Origin: Cheiracanthium punctorium | Taxonomy: Eukaryota; Arthropoda; Arachnida; Araneae; Cheiracanthiidae | Length of the DNA stretch: 64,000 nt | Assembly (NCBI GenBank): GCA_038373885.1 | Contig: JAWZYV010015837.1 | Coordinates: 496,001 to 560,000, forward strand | Direction: 5' to 3' | Part shown: positions 60,340 through 64,000 of the stretch, in pieces | Position numbering within the stretch: position 1 is the stretch's first letter | Layout of the letters: each line of letters starts with the position of its first letter | Translations under genes and position numbers: made by a program | The notes under the pieces: model-generated | Told to the model about the DNA's origin: nothing | The model's database searches: none | What the model saw: the letters and a program-made list of their open reading frames with translations, nothing else

Positions 60340-61157
60340 CAGGGATGTCCAAATTAAACTTCCCCATCTCAGAGGCCTGTGCAAGATGTTGTAAGGGTCA
60401 TAATGCGATAAAATTTTGAAAACAGACACTTCAGATCACGCGCTCGTGATTTATTTAAAAAAAAATTATTACAAGAAATTGCCGGTAGGTGGCGCTGTAT
60501 TACTTGTAATTTGCATATTGCAACAACGTGATTTGGAGAAATAAAGCTTCTGCGCAACGTATCCAAAAGACGAGCCCTACAACTGTAGAAGACATGCATT
60601 GCACAAGCAGTTGTTTCCAGCTCGCTGATGCACAATCGCGACTTTGAAAGACAAAGCTCTGTTAGTGAAACTTTTCTACCAGAATGACGAGAACTCCTGT
60701 TCTGCGATAAGAGCATTCCGTCGGCTGAAGAGCTTACGCCGAAGACCAGCGATGCCACGCGCTTTACGAGACATGATGAAGAAGTTCGAAAGAACCGGAC
60801 AGCTGGGAGTTTTAGCAGGTAGAGGACGACATGTTGTGGATTCTGCACGCATACAAGATGTTGCTTTGGCGGTCGAGGACGCCATTAGCCAATCGCCACA
60901 TGGTGTTGTCAATGTGCCAACTTTTTCTCGTGCTATTGATATGCCCTATTCGACATCGGCAAACATATAGAACATTTGTATAACGTCTTGTTGATCTGCA
61001 GCGACACCTATTGGTAACTTCTTGTACTAATATACTTTTTTAATAAATCACGAGCGCGTGATCTGAAGTGTCTGTTTTCAAAATTTCATCACACTATGAC
61101 CCATACAACATCCTGCACAGGCCTCTGAGTTGGGGAAGTTTAATTTGGGCAACCCTG
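60340..61157. mobile_element. Mariner-derived element nested in the foldback
   Basis: Ends CAGGGATGTCCAAATTAAAC and, read inward, CAGGGTTGCCCAAATTAAAC, flanked by TA. The inverted repeats run about 140 bp and include a perfect 'ATCACG(A)GCGCGTGAT'-type segment in each arm. The centre holds the N-terminal part of a transposase (60644-60970), so this is an internal-deletion derivative. Confidence 0.8.
60644..60970 (+). pseudogene. Truncated mariner-like transposase, N-terminal HTH region only
   Basis: The 108-residue frame has the pattern LVKLFYQNDENSCSAIRAFR, then RPAMPRALRDMMKKFE, TGQLGVLAGRGRHVV and a segment ending in an AIDMPYSTSANI-like second helix. This is the DNA-binding half (DUF4817-type HTH) of mariner/IS630-like transposases found widely in arthropods. 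It stops at UAG before any DDE/D catalytic residue and cannot act as a transposase. Confidence 0.75.
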
Positions 61158-62036
61158 TAAAGACCCTCCACCTTCTTGTCTTTTTATGAAAAAACAGATC
61201 CTCTACACAATCCAAAAGAAAAGAATACGTTTGGCCAAATATCATGAAACCTGGAAGGACCAATCATCAAACCGTCTGTGGTGTCGTGTTGTGGTCTCAG
61301 ACGGAAAATAAGAATGATAATATTTTGGATGACCCAGATGACGTTGCATTCTATTGACATGACACGAGGAGATCTTCTCCAAAAGACAAAACAGTGGAGG
61401 CTCATTATACAGTATGGAGAGGCTTTATCTGCTGGTAAACTTAACATGGCTGTTTTAAGGCCATATAAAAGCTGCTGATTACCAATAAATGCCAGAAACC
61501 CATTTACTGCCATTTGCAGGGATAACTGTTAGGCCGAAGATTGTTTTCCCATCAGGACAACCACACATTCACGGTGCAAAATCCTCTTGAAAATGGTTTT
61601 TAGGCGATGGGTTGTATATCATGAAGTGTTTTGTCCTTTTAGTTTGATTTCGATCATCAAGAAAATGCATGGTATCCTCAGTAAGATTTGATATGCAAAC
61701 GTCAGGCACTTTTAGTCTGTGTCAGAATTGAGGGCCGCCATACTGGGATAATATTGATTTTACCGTGCTCCAAGGATTGGTAAATGATATTTCACATGAA
61801 CAACATGGCGAATATATTGGCTAGTAACGGTACTAGCTTTATGCCGGCGGGACAATTTAATCCTTCTTTTTTTGCACGTTTATTTTTTATTACTGCCCAG
61901 GTGGGGCAAGGAGTAAGTCCTTTTCTTGTAAATACGTATTTCTGTGTATACCTTTTTAGTATATTTGTTTCGTTCTTATTTGTAGGTTTCGCATCCACAC
62001 AATCAAGGTGGCTTTATTCAGGTGGGACGCACTGTA

Positions 62037-63164
62037 ATTATCGTAATTTGTTTTGTTTGTTGTACTTTTGTTTGACGGTATCAGCATACATCATCGGACT
62101 TTGGTCCACGTAGGAGGTTGTCAAAATGTGTGTTGCCAGTGTCATTTTCGATGGATATACACACCGGCACTGCAAAACTAAATAGTAGGTAAAAAAATTA
62201 AATTTAATATATATATTTAATTTCTTTTTAAAACTACTTATATATGTTTTTAAAAGAAATAGAACAGTTAGTGCCAAGGACCACCTATTGCAGCTTTAAA
62301 TATAAATCAATAGTAGAAAATAATCGAATGTTAAAATTAAGTTCTGATTAGTAGGCGGTGCAGAAAGTTTAATTTCTTCTCCAAGTAAGAAGCCAATCTC
62401 AAATAAACTGACACTACACGAGAAGCCTGTTATTTGTTTTCTAAAATTGCTTGGGAAAATACATTGGTAATTTTATTAATCTAGGAATAATAATTTCGAA
62501 TGCAGAATTCTTTTTATATTTCGTATTATTTACCACTATGGTTTCTCAATATCCTTGAATAAAGTAAGATTTTACTCATGAGATTCAGTTAATAAAAAGT
62601 AGGATTTAAGGTCATTCTAAAATGACAGATGTGTATTGTTAAAAAAATGTGCTACTTTCACTGCTTCAGTGAAAAACAAATTTAGAGTGGTACTCTGTCA
62701 TGTTTCGTAACAAAAGTGTTTCAATAATAATAACTTGTTAACATTTAATACTTTTACTATATATTAATAGCATGGCGCATTGTATGCTTATAATTTGTTG
62801 CCTGATAATTTTTTTTACTTTTTGTGGGTATAATCTTATTTATGAGCTAAGCGAAAATGTCTTGTTCTTATATCAAAAGCTTTCCGTGATATGTTATTCT
62901 TTAGTAATAGAAAACATATAAATGCTTCTTCTGGGAAGAAATGCTGACCATTATACAGCTCCCACGAGTTTCATTTTATAGGTGGAATAAATTGTATGTT
63001 AGCTAAAACTTATCGGAAGTAAATCATTACGCAGTGTGTCCTTTCGTAACTATGGTTTATTCCTAATTCCTAAACAGCAGTACAACATTTGATCTTTCAA
63101 TTAGAAAAAAAAATCTAAAATGGGATACATATTTAATTTCATTCTTTGGTAAGTTTTAGTACAT
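62037..63164. other. AT-rich non-coding sequence
   Basis: No supported gene or element. Confidence 0.5.
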
Positions 63165-63390
63165 ATAGGGTGTCCCAAAAATGTGGTAACACGCTTTAAT
63201 ATTTTATCTATTAGAGATTATTGGGCAATGTACATTGTAAAAAAATATTCAAAATATGGTAGACAAAAGGAATAATACACCAAGAAAAAGTTCTTATCAT
63301 TAATTTTTTTAAAGTTACACTTTTTAAATGTTTATACAACCCACGTACAAAAAATTTTCAATTAGTAAAATGTGCTCCTGTATACATTCT
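63165..63390. mobile_element. Single arm of the CAGGGTGTCCC mariner MITE family
   Basis: Matches the left arm of 27291-28006 ('AGGGTGTCCCAAAAATGTGGTAAC', 'TTTATCTATTA', 'AAAGTTACACTTTTTAAAT', 'TAGTAAAATGTG'). The other arm is absent in the window. Confidence 0.7.
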
Positions 63391-64000
63391 TACATCAGTA
63401 TGTAAAGCAGCATATTATGCATATGATTATTAATTTACTTGGGTTTTTATTCGCAATTTTTATTTCTTAATTATTTTATTACAGGTAGTTTATTGCTTTA
63501 GTTCCGACCTCCACTTGCCTAATCCAGCTATTATCAAAAGATTTTTCCTGATTTTCTGGGAGATGTGCTATAAGAGTAAGTTGCGGTTTCGTTTGTTACA
63601 GCCAAGCTTTGTTTTCGATGCAAACGTCATTTGAGTTAGAATGTATTTTCTCTTCAACTGATAGCAAGCAAAACAGTCGTGGATTTAAATGAGACGTAAA
63701 TTACGTCTCATTAACGTGGACCGTAGATGAGACGCATGTCATATGACTTATTTCTAGATAGAAGAAAAGTCAGTCTTGGAATGGGTCTTCCCACCACGAT
63801 CGACTGCTTTGAAGGTAAAAGTTCGTGTTTTCTCTATCAGCATAGTCGGTCTGCGTAAAGTATATTAACGCTATCATAATAAAGTCAGCTCATACATATG
63901 GCGTAGCCTAATCGTAATCATGCCATTTAAATTACAGTATAAATAGGATTCCGGTTGTGTTTCTCCGCAACCTAAATAATGATTAAAAATGGTAGTTTTA
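63391..64000. other. Non-coding sequence, slightly less AT-rich
   Basis: A short inverted block 'GAGACGTAAATTACGTCTC' is at about 63691-63709. No gene is supported. Confidence 0.45.

Larger units (their letters stand above)
59676..62034. mobile_element. Foldback DNA element with arms of about 650 bp and a nested insertion
   Basis: The left end AGTGAGTCCCAACTAAATAAAG and the reversed right end CAGTGCGTCCCACCTGAATA are inverted. The match runs along about 59676-60338 and 61407-62034, with blocks such as 'GCC(G/A)CCTTGATTGTGTG', 'GGCGGCC' and 'AAAGCCTCTCCA(C/T)ACTGTATA'. TA flanks both ends. The spacer holds the nested element 60340-61157 and about 250 bp of unknown sequence. Confidence 0.7.

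Noticed and set aside
60369..60912. Minus-strand frames over the mariner derivative
   Set aside because: They are antisense to the recognised transposase N-terminus and the inverted repeats.

Overview
This is an AT-rich animal nuclear window with long introns and a dense layer of DNA transposons. An intact Tcb-type Tc1 transposon, many hAT, mariner, pogo, piggyBac-like and Helitron derivatives, and a multi-selenocysteine selenoprotein P gene all fit a chelicerate. An orb-weaving spider is my best guess; the lineage call is inference, not proof.

The main content is one gene on the minus strand: selenoprotein P (SELENOP). Its coding exons lie at 20617-20419, 18854-18651, 7560-7365 and 6463-5402. 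All three coding junctions have GT/AG ends and matching phases (2, 2, 0). The reading frame holds seven in-frame UGA codons. One is in the thioredoxin-like U-x-x-C motif of exon 2, and six are in a short C-terminal tail that finally stops at UAG (5404-5402). The 3' UTR carries two well-formed SECIS elements (4941-4877 and 4419-4356) and a possible AATAAA signal (4274-4269). Because UGA is normally read as stop, a standard gene finder would break this gene and lose the tail. The start codon sits 2 nt after a splice acceptor, so a non-coding first exon is expected. A strong donor at 36573, with CCAAT and E-box sequences behind it, is a candidate about 16 kb upstream.

The rest is mostly transposable elements, several nested. 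A 9.2 kb hAT element (8033-17252, perfect 8-bp target duplication) holds a second element (8420-13114, perfect 8-bp duplication), which itself holds a Helitron (9069-9735) and a hAT MITE (11917-12512). This whole nest lies in SELENOP intron 3. A hAT-like element at 29692-32294 holds four smaller insertions (pogo-like, two mariner-like, one piggyBac-like). An intact Tc1 element with a full DD34E transposase lies at 51270-52678. A foldback element (59676-62034) has a mariner derivative inside it. A Helitron-like element (about 47962-49885) carries a series of CCACTAGATGGCGC motifs that resemble CTCF sites.

Between about 36.8 and 46.7 kb the sequence is mostly single-copy and AT-rich, with a few weak exon-like stretches. 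No second gene can be identified with confidence. No CRISPR array, rRNA gene, functional tRNA gene or retrotransposon reverse transcriptase was seen.
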